Under the pieces are notes generated by a model. It saw only the letters and a program-made list of their open reading frames with translations, was not told where the DNA came from and did no database searches. The translations under genes and the position numbers were made by a program. A stretch of 64,000 nucleotides of DNA from Xanthocytophaga flava (GTDB lineage Bacteria; Bacteroidota; Bacteroidia; Cytophagales; 172606-1): contig JASJOS010000003.1 of NCBI GenBank assembly GCA_030068525.1, positions 434,001-498,000 on the forward strand, written 5' to 3'. Positions 46,310-56,122 of this stretch are shown here, one piece after another. The stretch's first letter is position 1, and each line of letters starts with the position of its first letter.

Positions 46310-47884
46310 AATCATGTCTACTAATGTCATAATCGTTTTAGACATAGGAGTAAATAAGAGATTAGGGAAAATTCCGAATGCTAAAGCCAATAGAGCCAGT
46401 ATAATCAACATTGTTTTCTCCCGCAAATTCAGATCTGTTAACAAAACAGCCCATTCTTCTCCTCCTTTGGACCAGTATTTTCCGAAAAACATCCGTTGCA
46501 ACGTCCATAGGAAATATGCAGCACCCAATACAAGTCCAGCTACAGCAGCCAGTATTACCCAACGCGGGATGATATCTGTACCAAATGTGCTCATAATTGT
46601 AAAAAACTCTCCAACAAATCCGGAAAAACCTGGTAATCCCAATGAAGCAAAAAATGCTACAATGGTCATTCCTGTATAAACAGGCATCTTGGTTGCCAAC
46701 CCACGATAGTTCTCAATGGTTTTGTCATGTGTTCTATCCTGTAATACACCTACCAGCAAAAATAACATAGCAGATAAAATACCATGGCTAAACAATTGAT
46801 ACATAGCGCCATTAATCCCTTCACTTGTCATCGAAGCAATTCCAATGAGCACAAATCCCATATGACTTACAGAAGAATACGCCACCATGCGCTTTAAGTC
46901 ATGTGAAGCCATTGCATTCAAAGCTCCATATACAATAGATATCCCTCCCAAAACAGCCATCCAATCTGAATAGATCCATCCACTATCCGGGAAAATTGAA
47001 ATTCCAATGCGTAGTAATCCATATCCTCCAATCTTCAACAAAATACCAGCAAGAATTACAGAGATAGGTGTTGGGGCTTCCACGTGTGCATCAGGCAACC
47101 ATGTATGTACAGGTACAGCTGGTAATTTTATGGCAAAACCTGTTAGCAATAACAAAAATGCCCAGCGACGTGCGGGCATATTAATCAGCCAGCGGGAATT
47201 TTGCCAGTTTAGCAAAGAATCAGGAATAAAGTTGGCCCGGTCAGCGAGTGCCAGCAAATTAAAAGTATAGGTATCTTTTGGATACTGTACAGAGAAAGCT
47301 AGCATAATCATAACCAACAGGATACATACCGATCCTACCAGTGTGTAGATAAAAAATTTAATAGATGCATACTCTCTACGTTTGCCTCCCCAAATCCCGA
47401 TCAGGAAATACATAGGAAGCAACATAAATTCAAAGAACAGGAAGAATAAAAAGAAATCCAAAGCAGCAAAACATCCGATTATACTACCAGAAAGCAATAA
47501 AAAAAGTGAATGAAATCCCTTTGCCTTATATTCGATATTCCAGGCAGATATAGATCCAATAAATAACACCAGTGCAGAAAGTAACACCATTGGCATATTT
47601 AATCCATCCAATCCTACAAAATACTGAATGGCGATTTTGTTTATATCCTCAACAGCAATTGTAATCCAGTCTACTTTCTCCACAAACTGCATGGCTTTCT
47701 CATTAGAGATACCAGATAGATCAGGATTAAAATTTAAATATACCCAAACCGACAGTCCAAGATTAATTGTACTGATGATGAGTGTAATCCATCGATACAG
47801 ATAGTTTTTTCCACCAGGCAAAGCAAGTATTCCCACAGAGCCTGCTACTGGCAGGAAAATGAGTATGGTAAGTATATGTTCCAA
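46298..47884 (-). CDS. nuoM: NADH-quinone oxidoreductase subunit M (TTG start)
   Basis: This is one of the three antiporter-like proton-pumping subunits of respiratory complex I. The membrane helices and key charged residues are visible: Glu in FLFFFLFFEFMLLPM, and Lys in TGFAIKLPAVPVHTWLPDAHVEAP and ILLKIGGYGLLR. The start is TTG at 47884, which sits directly after an in-frame TAA and gives MEHILTILIFLP, the standard NuoM N-terminus. nuoL lies 122 bases upstream. nuoN, which usually follows nuoM, is absent; the next gene is the convergent phytase-like one. Confidence 0.95.
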   Translation of the reverse strand: MEHILTILIFLPVAGSVGILALPGGKNYLYRWITLIISTINLGLSVWVYLNFNPDLSGISNEKAMQFVEKVDWITIAVEDINKIAIQYFVGLDGLNMPMVLLSALVLFIGSISAWNIEYKAKGFHSLFLLLSGSIIGCFAALDFFLFFLFFEFMLLPMYFLIGIWGGKRREYASIKFFIYTLVGSVCILLVMIMLAFSVQYPKDTYTFNLLALADRANFIPDSLLNWQNSRWLINMPARRWAFLLLLTGFAIKLPAVPVHTWLPDAHVEAPTPISVILAGILLKIGGYGLLRIGISIFPDSGWIYSDWMAVLGGISIVYGALNAMASHDLKRMVAYSSVSHMGFVLIGIASMTSEGINGAMYQLFSHGILSAMLFLLVGVLQDRTHDKTIENYRGLATKMPVYTGMTIVAFFASLGLPGFSGFVGEFFTIMSTFGTDIIPRWVILAAVAGLVLGAAYFLWTLQRMFFGKYWSKGGEEWAVLLTDLNLREKTMLIILALLALAFGIFPNLLFTPMSKTIMTLVDMIQKS

Positions 47885-48006
47885 TTAGAAATATAATTTG
47901 ATGTACTATAGTCTTTTTTAATGTAGAAGTATTTAAACACAAAGAGCCAATAGAATACGTAAGCTCTAGAAATCAGAATAAATAGCTTCGTAAGTAGCTG
48001 GATCTT

Positions 48007-50025
48007 TTAAATAAATACAACCCAGATGAGTATCAGCAATAATCCCAGCAAAGCTGCAGTAAACATACTTTGTATCCTGTTACCAGCAATTGATTTACTC
48101 AGTATTCCTGTTTTACCTGCCATATAAGCAATCAGATTTACACCTCCATCTATAAAAGTACGGTCAATCCAGCCAAGTATATGTGCAAATGTCACTGTGC
48201 AGATGCCCCCCAGATCAATTGCTCTATCTATAACACTACGATCAATCCAGGATGTAATCTTTTTAGCCAGGAATGTAGTACGAACTAATATCAAGTGTGC
48301 GATTGCCTCAGTGTAAAAAAAGTGATAGGAAATCTTGCGAACAAATCCAGGAATTAACCGATTGGGGTGTCCAGTCCTCCACAAAGCAATACTCAACCCG
48401 ATTGTCACAAGTCCCAATGAAAGGATCAATGTATACTCATGAGCTATAGCATGAGTAAATTCTCCCCACAAACCAGCTGTATGCTCATCTGATACAATTG
48501 GATATGCTTCAAAGAACCATCCTTTCATTGCATCCCAGGGAATCCAGGAAAACCAGAAGAAAAACGAAAGGATAGCCAGTATTCCTATTATTCGGCGCAT
48601 TACTGCAGGAGACTCTTCAGTAAACTCATTGATGTATCGCAATTGATCATCATACAAAGCGAAGTATCGTGGCTGCCCACCAAAAATCAGTTTAAGTTGT
48701 CGACCTGTATACAATGCTGTACATAAAACACCCAGAAAACCCATAACAGGAACAACTAAAGTCCAATCCAGCACACTTCCCTGAAATGACCAAAGCAACA
48801 TCTGATTCAGAATAAAGTCCTTGGATAGAAACCCGGATGTCAATGGCAAGCCGGCAAGTGCCAGCGAGCAGATTACAAAACAAAGAAAGGTAACTGGCAT
48901 TTGCTTACGTAGACCTCCCATATTACGCATATCCTGTACATCAAAATCAGGATCTGTGATATGCATATGATGAGCTGCTTTGTGTAGCGCATCTATAATA
49001 GATCCTGCGCATAAAAACAGACCTGCTTTGAAAAAGGCATGAGTAACCAAATGAAACAACGCGGCTTCTGGTGCACCAACACCAATTGCTGCCATCATAT
49101 ATCCTAGCTGAGAAATAGTAGAATAAGCAAGCACTCTTTTGATGTCCTGTTGGAACAACGCAGCAAATGCCCCTGTAAACGCAGTAATACCTCCAACGAT
49201 AGCGGCCAGGTTCAGGATGTTATCTTCTAAAAACGGAAAAGTTCGTATCATTAAAAAAACTCCTGCAGCCACCATAGTTGCTGCATGGATAAGAGCAGAA
49301 ACAGGTGTAGGACCAGCCATGGCACGTGGTAACCAGATGGCCATAGGATACTGTGCGGATTTTGTACCAGCTGCACAAAAAATTCCATAGCCAACCAACG
49401 TCATCCACCAGGTATTTTCAGGAAACACAGCATTCTGTGTGAGCAGGATAAAATCCGAGCTACCAAATTGCAGGTAAATGAACATCATCGAAAGTAGTAA
49501 ACCTGTATCTCCAATCCGATTAATAATAAAGGCATTGCGGGAAGCACGATACGCATCTGGTTTTTCATACCAGAATCCAATGAGTAGATAGGAAGCCACA
49601 CTAACCAGTTCCCAAAAGAAGTAGAACAAAAAAAGATTATCTGCCAGCACCAGTCCCAACATGGCAAATGTAAATAAACTCAGATAAGCAAAATACCGGC
49701 TATATCGGGAATCGCCTTTCATATAGGCAGTTGAGTATATCTGCACCAAGGCTGAAATAAATGTCACCAGAATGAGCATTATTGCTGAATACTTATCCAA
49801 CAATACGCCCACGTTGAATTCATGCACAAAAACAGAAAACCATTTCACCTCATAATGAAGTGTTTTAACAGGAAAGACTTCTGATACTGCAATTACAGAA
49901 CAGACGAAGCTTGCGATAACAGCTGAAATGGCGACCCAATCTCCCTGACGAGGTAATTTTTTTCCCAAAAAAAGGAGGCATAAAAAGGCAATTAAGGGAA
50001 GAAAAAGAGCAGCAAAAATCAACAT
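48007..50025 (-). CDS. nuoL: NADH-quinone oxidoreductase subunit L
   Basis: This is the distal proton-pumping subunit of complex I, with about 16 membrane helices and a long lateral helix near the C-terminus. Typical segments are FFWELVSVASYLLIGFWY (pump Glu), GTKSAQYPMAIWLPRAMAGP (Lys), LIHAATMVAAGVFL, and QQDIKRVLAYSTISQLGYM. Length 672 is normal. It follows nuoK by 71 bases. Confidence 0.97.
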   Translation of the reverse strand: MLIFAALFLPLIAFLCLLFLGKKLPRQGDWVAISAVIASFVCSVIAVSEVFPVKTLHYEVKWFSVFVHEFNVGVLLDKYSAIMLILVTFISALVQIYSTAYMKGDSRYSRYFAYLSLFTFAMLGLVLADNLFLFYFFWELVSVASYLLIGFWYEKPDAYRASRNAFIINRIGDTGLLLSMMFIYLQFGSSDFILLTQNAVFPENTWWMTLVGYGIFCAAGTKSAQYPMAIWLPRAMAGPTPVSALIHAATMVAAGVFLMIRTFPFLEDNILNLAAIVGGITAFTGAFAALFQQDIKRVLAYSTISQLGYMMAAIGVGAPEAALFHLVTHAFFKAGLFLCAGSIIDALHKAAHHMHITDPDFDVQDMRNMGGLRKQMPVTFLCFVICSLALAGLPLTSGFLSKDFILNQMLLWSFQGSVLDWTLVVPVMGFLGVLCTALYTGRQLKLIFGGQPRYFALYDDQLRYINEFTEESPAVMRRIIGILAILSFFFWFSWIPWDAMKGWFFEAYPIVSDEHTAGLWGEFTHAIAHEYTLILSLGLVTIGLSIALWRTGHPNRLIPGFVRKISYHFFYTEAIAHLILVRTTFLAKKITSWIDRSVIDRAIDLGGICTVTFAHILGWIDRTFIDGGVNLIAYMAGKTGILSKSIAGNRIQSMFTAALLGLLLILIWVVFI

Positions 50026-50096
50026 CTGATATTAATAGGCAAATGAAATTTTAATTACGGATTTAATTATTATTTCCTCATATCATAAAGTAGTTG

Positions 50097-50417
50097 TCAG
50101 TCTTTTTTGGAACCTTTTACTTCATCCAGATTTACAGTGCCAAAATACTGATATACTTTCAATACAATTGCAAGAGCTACAGCAGCTTCGGCAGCAGCAA
50201 CTACAATGACAAATAAAGCAAACACCTGACCCTGTACATCCTCAGGATATTGTCGGTTAAACGCTACAAAATTCAGATTGGCAGAATTGAGAATCAATTC
50301 GATTCCCATTAATACCACAATGGCATTACGCTTGGTAATTATCAAAGCGATTCCAATACAAAACAAGATAGCCCCAACAAGCAGAAAGTATGTTACAGGG
50401 ATAACAGATTCAGACAT
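50097..50417 (-). CDS. nuoK: NADH-quinone oxidoreductase subunit K
   Basis: This small membrane subunit of complex I has three helices and the two functional Glu residues, in VVLMGIELILNSANLNF and AAAEAAVALAIVL. Length 106 is normal. It opens the nuoK-nuoL-nuoM block. nuoJ, normally just upstream, is missing; instead the pbpC gene is divergent from it. The remaining complex I genes must be elsewhere in the genome. Confidence 0.96.
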   Translation of the reverse strand: MSESVIPVTYFLLVGAILFCIGIALIITKRNAIVVLMGIELILNSANLNFVAFNRQYPEDVQGQVFALFVIVVAAAEAAVALAIVLKVYQYFGTVNLDEVKGSKKD

Positions 50418-50531
50418 TACAAATAAATCAAAGATGTCAATCCAGAGAAGACAATCGTCCTATGCCAGCAAAAGTATAAAAGAATATTGAGTAGGATATC
50501 TTAATCTCAACGAAAAATCGTTTTTTCTATA

Positions 50532-50539
50532 TAATTTTG
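50532..50539 (+). promoter_or_regulatory. Possible -7 box of pbpC
   Basis: TAATTTTG matches TAnnTTTG and lies 29 bases before the ATG. No TTG lies at 17-23 bases upstream. Confidence 0.3.
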
Positions 50540-50568
50540 AATACCAGCACTGCCATATTGTCTATTAC

Positions 50569-52965
50569 ATGAAATTTTCTCTGAAGAAACAACTACCTTC
50601 TATTCCTCAATCCCCGTTAAGTAATGCCATTATTGCTTTCATCAGAAACAACCACGACAAACACTGGTTTCGCTGGGCAAAACGAACAAGTCTTACATTA
50701 GTAGCATCCATACTGCTCTTTCTTATACTCAATTCTATTTTTCCGCTTCATACCAAAGTGGAGTATGCTCAACTGATTACTGCCAAAGACGGATCTGTTT
50801 TGTATGCCTTCCTTAGTCATGATGACAAGTGGCGGATGAAAACAGAATTAAATGAAATTACTCCAGAACTGCGTAAGGCTATCATTCATAAAGAAGACCG
50901 ACTATTTTATTATCATCCGGGAGTTAATGTAATGGCAATTGGACGAGCAGTAGTTAATAACATTTTCACAGGGAGAAAAACATCTGGAGCATCAACTATT
51001 ACTATGCAGGTAGCCCGGCTCCTGGAACCAAAACGACGGACCTATGGCAATAAAATCATTGAGATTTTCAGGGCATTACAACTGGAATGGTATTATTCCA
51101 AAGATGAGATATTACAATTGTACCTGAATCTTGTTCCCTATGGAGGCAATGTAGAAGGTGTAAAGTCAGCTGCCTTACTATATTTCGGGCAGTTACCCAA
51201 TCGTCTCAGTGTTGCCCAGATCACTACACTGGCAATTGTTCCTAATCGGCCTACCTCTCTCTCTCTTAACCGAAATCCGGTTTTATTAAAACAGGAACGT
51301 GACAAATGGCTCAAACGATTTCAGGAGGATGAGATTTTTAGTGATACTCTCATTGATGATGCTATTAATGAGCCTCTACACTTACGACGTACTCCTTTAC
51401 CCAACATAGCACCTCATCTATCTTATCGGTTACATACAAAATATCCGGAGCAAGCCATTCTGAAAACGACCTTAAACCGAATCACTCAGGATAAGGTACA
51501 ACAACTTGCTTACAACTATCACAAACGTATTCGTAAGTATAATATTCACAATCTGGCAGTAATTGTTGCAGATAATAAGACACGGGAAATAATAGCCTAC
51601 ATTGGCTCACCAGATTTTACAGACAATGACCATGCCGGACAAGTAGATAATGCCAGGGCAATCCGGTCTCCGGGTAGCACATTAAAGCCACTGGTCTATG
51701 CCTTAGGTATTGAAGCAGGTAAAATTACCCCTAAAACCATGCTACTGGATGTTCCTTCTCAATTTGGAGGCTATTCCCCGGAAAACTTTGATCAGAAATT
51801 CAATGGTGCTGTTACAGTCGAGAATGCATTAGTCAACTCGCTCAATATTCCAGCGGTTAAAGTATTGGAAGATATTACAGTCCCTGTTTTTGTTAATAAA
51901 CTTAAGGCTGCCCGTTTTGAGCAAATCTCACGGGATGAACGCAAGTTAGGTTTATCTGTAATTCTGGGAGGTTGTGGTACTACACTCGAAGAGCTGGTTG
52001 GCTTGTACAGCTCATTTGCCAATGAAGGCTTATTTACACCTATTTCCAGTTTTCAGTCTTCTGAGGGAGAAAAAAAAACTACGGTTCGGCTGATATCCAG
52101 ACAAGCAGCGTATATGATCAACGAAATACTTATGCAGGCCGTACGTCCTGATTTGCCTACAGGCTATCAAAATAGCTATCATGCACCACCTATCGCCTGG
52201 AAAACAGGTACATCGTATGGACGTAAAGATGCATGGAGTATTGGATATAACCGTAAATATACAGTTGGAGTATGGGTAGGAAACGCCAATGCGGAAGGAG
52301 TGCCAGAACTCACAGGAGCAGATATTGCCACACCTCTGTTATTTCAATTATTCAATACCATTGACTACAATGCTGCCGGAAGTCGGTTACTGGCACCCAA
52401 AAATATGCCATTGCGTTTGGTGTGTGCAGAAACAGGGTTGTTACCTGGAGACTATTGTACTCATCAGGTGGTCGATTACTATATCCCCCTTATCTCCAAT
52501 ACACAGACCTGCAAACACATGAAAGAAGTACCCGTATCAGCAGATGAGAGCTTCTCGTATTGTACAGCCTGTCTTCCTGAAAGCGGTTATAAGAAAAAGC
52601 TATATGAAAACCTCCCTCCTGCCCTGGTTTCATTTTACAACACATGGAGCGTAGCCTATCGTCGTATTCCCCCACACAATCCATCGTGTACACGTGTATT
52701 TCAGTCAGGCGCTCCACAGATCGTAACTCCTGCCGATGGACGCGAGTATATGGTTGATGCCACAGAACCGCCTGAAATGCTTCTGACCTGTCATGCAGAT
52801 AATGATGTAAAACAAGTTTACTGGTATATCAATGATAAATTTTACAAAGCTGCCAAAGCTACAGACAGGGTCTTTTTCCAGCCTGATTTAGGAGAGGTAA
52901 AAATCTCCTGTAGCGATGATAAAGGAAGAAACACCAATATCAGTATTGTTGTTAAAAAGATGTAG
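50569..52965 (+). CDS. pbpC: Penicillin-binding protein 1C (transglycosylase/transpeptidase)
   Basis: This bifunctional peptidoglycan synthase is anchored in the inner membrane. After a membrane helix (about residues 44-62) comes the GT51 transglycosylase with IIHKEDRLFYYHPGV (catalytic Glu), GASTITMQVARLL and YLNLVPYGGNVEGV. The transpeptidase has SPGSTLKP (nucleophile Ser), SLN and KTGTS. A C-terminal BiPBP_C module from about residue 710 (QIVTPADGREYMVD) marks it as PbpC and not PBP1A. The next gene encodes a peptidoglycan-recycling-type enzyme, suggesting a wall-remodelling pair. Confidence 0.95.
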   Translation: MKFSLKKQLPSIPQSPLSNAIIAFIRNNHDKHWFRWAKRTSLTLVASILLFLILNSIFPLHTKVEYAQLITAKDGSVLYAFLSHDDKWRMKTELNEITPELRKAIIHKEDRLFYYHPGVNVMAIGRAVVNNIFTGRKTSGASTITMQVARLLEPKRRTYGNKIIEIFRALQLEWYYSKDEILQLYLNLVPYGGNVEGVKSAALLYFGQLPNRLSVAQITTLAIVPNRPTSLSLNRNPVLLKQERDKWLKRFQEDEIFSDTLIDDAINEPLHLRRTPLPNIAPHLSYRLHTKYPEQAILKTTLNRITQDKVQQLAYNYHKRIRKYNIHNLAVIVADNKTREIIAYIGSPDFTDNDHAGQVDNARAIRSPGSTLKPLVYALGIEAGKITPKTMLLDVPSQFGGYSPENFDQKFNGAVTVENALVNSLNIPAVKVLEDITVPVFVNKLKAARFEQISRDERKLGLSVILGGCGTTLEELVGLYSSFANEGLFTPISSFQSSEGEKKTTVRLISRQAAYMINEILMQAVRPDLPTGYQNSYHAPPIAWKTGTSYGRKDAWSIGYNRKYTVGVWVGNANAEGVPELTGADIATPLLFQLFNTIDYNAAGSRLLAPKNMPLRLVCAETGLLPGDYCTHQVVDYYIPLISNTQTCKHMKEVPVSADESFSYCTACLPESGYKKKLYENLPPALVSFYNTWSVAYRRIPPHNPSCTRVFQSGAPQIVTPADGREYMVDATEPPEMLLTCHADNDVKQVYWYINDKFYKAAKATDRVFFQPDLGEVKISCSDDKGRNTNISIVVKKM

Positions 52966-53117
52966 AGACTATGATATAAAGAAATTTAATGCTTTTTGAC
53001 CTACAATACCTCCTTGGAAACGATATAAAGTGTATCCCAAATCTACTCTTTGCCAAAATTTCCTTCCTTACATCCTGAAAAAATGTAATTTTACCAGAAA
53101 CAAAATTCGTATAGACC

Positions 53118-56054
53118 TTGAAAAAATCCATTCTTCTATTTGTGGCGATAGCATTACAAGTATCCATTGTCACAAATGCGCAAAACTTGCCATTCTCTGA
53201 TTATAATCAACGCTGGGTAGATTCTGTTTTTCAAAAGCTTACTCCCGATGAACGTATAGCCCAACTTATTATGGTAGCTGCCTATTCCAACCGGGATCAG
53301 GCACACATTGATGCGGTTAGTGAATTAATACGAAAACAAAAAATTGGTGGATTGGTATTTTTTCAGGGTGGCCCTACACGTCAGGTGCAACAAACAAACT
53401 TTTATCAGTCTATTTCTAAGGTACCACTACTAGTTGCAATTGATGGAGAGTGGGGACTTGGTATGAGACTTGATAGCACAATAAGCTATCCTTATCAAAT
53501 GACATTGGGAGCAATCCAGAATGACAGTCTGCTTTACAAAATGGGTGTAGAAATAGCTATGCAATGTAAGCGAATGGGTATCCATGTCAATTTTGCTCCA
53601 GTAGTAGATGTGAATAACAATCCTAATAATCCAGTTATCAACTATCGTTCATTTGGGGAAAACAAGGAAAATGTAGCCCGCAAATCTATTGCCTATATGA
53701 AGGGGATGCAGGACAATCATATTCTTACTACCGCCAAACATTTTCCCGGACATGGTGATACAGATGCGGATTCTCATTATGATCTACCCCTTATCAAAAA
53801 ATCAAGAACCCAACTGGACTCACTGGAACTGTATCCGTTTCGTAAAATTATTGAAGCAGGTATTGGCGGGATTATGGTTGCCCATCTGAGTATCCCGAGC
53901 CTGGATTCTACTAAAAACCAACCTTCCACGCTTTCAAAGCCTATTATTTCCAATCTACTCAAAAACGAACTGAAGTTTTCCGGTCTGGCATTCACAGATG
54001 CGATGAACATGAAAGGAGTAACTAAAAATTATACTCCTGGAGTGGCTGATGCAAAAGCCATTCTGGCTGGAAATGATGTGTTGGAATTTACAGAGGATGT
54101 TCCCAAAGCAATAGAAGAAATAAAAAAAGCCATTCGCGAGAAAAAAATAACTCAGGCAGAAATAGATGCCCGTTGCCGTAAGGTGCTGGCGGCTAAAGCA
54201 TGGGTTGGGCTTGACAAATGGAAATCTATCAGTCTTACCAATCTGTCAAAAGACTTGAATACACCAAAAGCAAAATTACTAAACCGTCAACTCACTGAAG
54301 CGTCACTAACACTACTCAAAAACGAAAACACGTTCCTTCCTTTACAAAAGCTGGACACTTTACAGATTGCGTCTGTTTCAGTAGGTGCAGAGAAGACAAC
54401 TGCCTTTCAGCGAATGCTGGCAAAGTATACGTCTGTACAACACTTTACGATTTCCAAACAAGCAACTACTGCCGATATAAAAAAAGTAAAAGATGCCTTA
54501 GCAAAATTTGATCTGGTGGTTGTTGGAGTGCATATACCCAGTGTAAGACCAGCCAAAAATTATGGTATCACAGAAAACATGCAAAAAGCCCTCACAGAAC
54601 TATCATCTATCACTCAGAAGGTAATAATATGTCATCTGGGTAATGCCTATACATTGCCTAAGTTTGATTTTAGCAAAGCCACTGCTATAGTCACAACTTA
54701 TCAGGACAATGTAATCGCACAGGAGCTGGCAGCTCAGGCACTATTTGGTGCAGTCAGTATGTCTGGTAAGATGCCTGTTTCAGTATCTCCGGTTTATCCA
54801 TTGAATGGTGGTCTTGGCATGAATTCAATTCATCGCCTGAAGTATACTATGCCTGAAGAAGTGGGTATGAACTCTGAATTGTTGGAAAGAAAAATTGACT
54901 CAATGGCCAATATTGCTCTCACGCAGAAAGCAACTCCGGGATGTCAGGTATTAGTCGCAAAAAACGGAAAAATAATATTCCATAAAACCTACGGATACCT
55001 CACTTACGACAATCAGCGGCCAACACAGGAAGATGACTTATATGATCTGGCATCGGTAACTAAAGTGACAACATCGGCTCCTGCATTAATGCGTTTGTCG
55101 GATGAAGGTAAATTTGGTCTTGACAAAACTCTGGCAACTTATCTGCCAGAGTATGGAAATTCCAACAAAAAAGATATCCAGTTCAGAGATATTCTGACAC
55201 ATCAGGCACGTCTTACTGCCTGGATAGCATTCTGGAAAGAGACAGTAAAAGAAGATGGAGAACGGAACCACAAGCTTTTTCGTACAGACTCCTCAAAAAG
55301 ATTTCCTGTAAAGATTGTTGATAATCTGTGGCTGAATAGAAAGTATTGTAAGAAGATTTATAAGGAGATTAATGATTCACCTTTGTTACCAGAAAAGAAG
55401 TATGTGTACAGTGACTTGTCCTATTACCTATACCCTCGTCTGGTTCAGTTACAGACAGGCAAGCCTTTTGAAACCTATCTGAAAGAAACGTTCTATCTGC
55501 CCATAGGTGCTACACATCTTACCTACAAACCACTAAGATATTATCCTATTGATCAGATTGTACCTACAGAATACGATTCTTTATTCCGCAAAACGTTGAT
55601 TCATGGTACTGTGCATGACGAAGGTGCAGCCATGCTGGATGGATTGTCTGGCCATGCCGGATTATTTGGTACAGCCAACGATGTAGCCAAAATGATGCAG
55701 ATGTATCTTCAAATGGGAGAATATGGAGGTCAGCGTTTTATCAATGAGGCGACATTGAAAGAATGGACTCGTTACAATGATGTAAACTTCAGTCGTCGGG
55801 GCATTGCATTTGACAAACCAGACCCTAAAAGCCCGGGACTGAGTGCCGCCGCTGCTTCTAGTCCTGAAAGTTTTGGACACTCAGGCTTTACTGGTACATT
55901 TGTATGGGTTGATCCTAAATACCAGCTTGTATATGTATTTATGTCCAATCGCGTCTACCCAACACGCAATAACAATAAGCTTGGCTCGTTGAATATTCGG
56001 ACGGGAGTATTACAAACGATCTATGAAGTAATACAGAAAGGAGAAGCCAAATAG
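53118..56054 (+). CDS. GH3 hexosaminidase fused to a beta-lactamase-like serine hydrolase (TTG start)
   Basis: A signal peptide (MKKSILLFVAIALQVSIVTNAQ) is followed by a NagZ-like GH3 domain. It has AIDGEWGLGMRL, KHFPGHGDTDADSH with the His-Asp pair that acts as acid/base, and nucleophile Asp294 in FTDAMNMKG. A GH3 C-terminal domain follows (to about residue 580), then a beta-lactamase/DD-peptidase-like domain with Ser646-x-x-Lys (SVTK), YSDLSYY in place of YxN, and GHSGFTG. Both active sites look intact. The start must be TTG because a TAG lies in frame two codons before. The fusion recurs in Bacteroidota and would cut GlcNAc and peptide or ester bonds of wall fragments in the periplasm. Confidence 0.94.
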   Translation: MKKSILLFVAIALQVSIVTNAQNLPFSDYNQRWVDSVFQKLTPDERIAQLIMVAAYSNRDQAHIDAVSELIRKQKIGGLVFFQGGPTRQVQQTNFYQSISKVPLLVAIDGEWGLGMRLDSTISYPYQMTLGAIQNDSLLYKMGVEIAMQCKRMGIHVNFAPVVDVNNNPNNPVINYRSFGENKENVARKSIAYMKGMQDNHILTTAKHFPGHGDTDADSHYDLPLIKKSRTQLDSLELYPFRKIIEAGIGGIMVAHLSIPSLDSTKNQPSTLSKPIISNLLKNELKFSGLAFTDAMNMKGVTKNYTPGVADAKAILAGNDVLEFTEDVPKAIEEIKKAIREKKITQAEIDARCRKVLAAKAWVGLDKWKSISLTNLSKDLNTPKAKLLNRQLTEASLTLLKNENTFLPLQKLDTLQIASVSVGAEKTTAFQRMLAKYTSVQHFTISKQATTADIKKVKDALAKFDLVVVGVHIPSVRPAKNYGITENMQKALTELSSITQKVIICHLGNAYTLPKFDFSKATAIVTTYQDNVIAQELAAQALFGAVSMSGKMPVSVSPVYPLNGGLGMNSIHRLKYTMPEEVGMNSELLERKIDSMANIALTQKATPGCQVLVAKNGKIIFHKTYGYLTYDNQRPTQEDDLYDLASVTKVTTSAPALMRLSDEGKFGLDKTLATYLPEYGNSNKKDIQFRDILTHQARLTAWIAFWKETVKEDGERNHKLFRTDSSKRFPVKIVDNLWLNRKYCKKIYKEINDSPLLPEKKYVYSDLSYYLYPRLVQLQTGKPFETYLKETFYLPIGATHLTYKPLRYYPIDQIVPTEYDSLFRKTLIHGTVHDEGAAMLDGLSGHAGLFGTANDVAKMMQMYLQMGEYGGQRFINEATLKEWTRYNDVNFSRRGIAFDKPDPKSPGLSAAAASSPESFGHSGFTGTFVWVDPKYQLVYVFMSNRVYPTRNNNKLGSLNIRTGVLQTIYEVIQKGEAK

Positions 56055-56122
56055 GGATTTACCTCGCATTATTACTATTGCTCTAAAGTTCATATATTGT
56101 GCATGAAAAATAACACTTCTAG

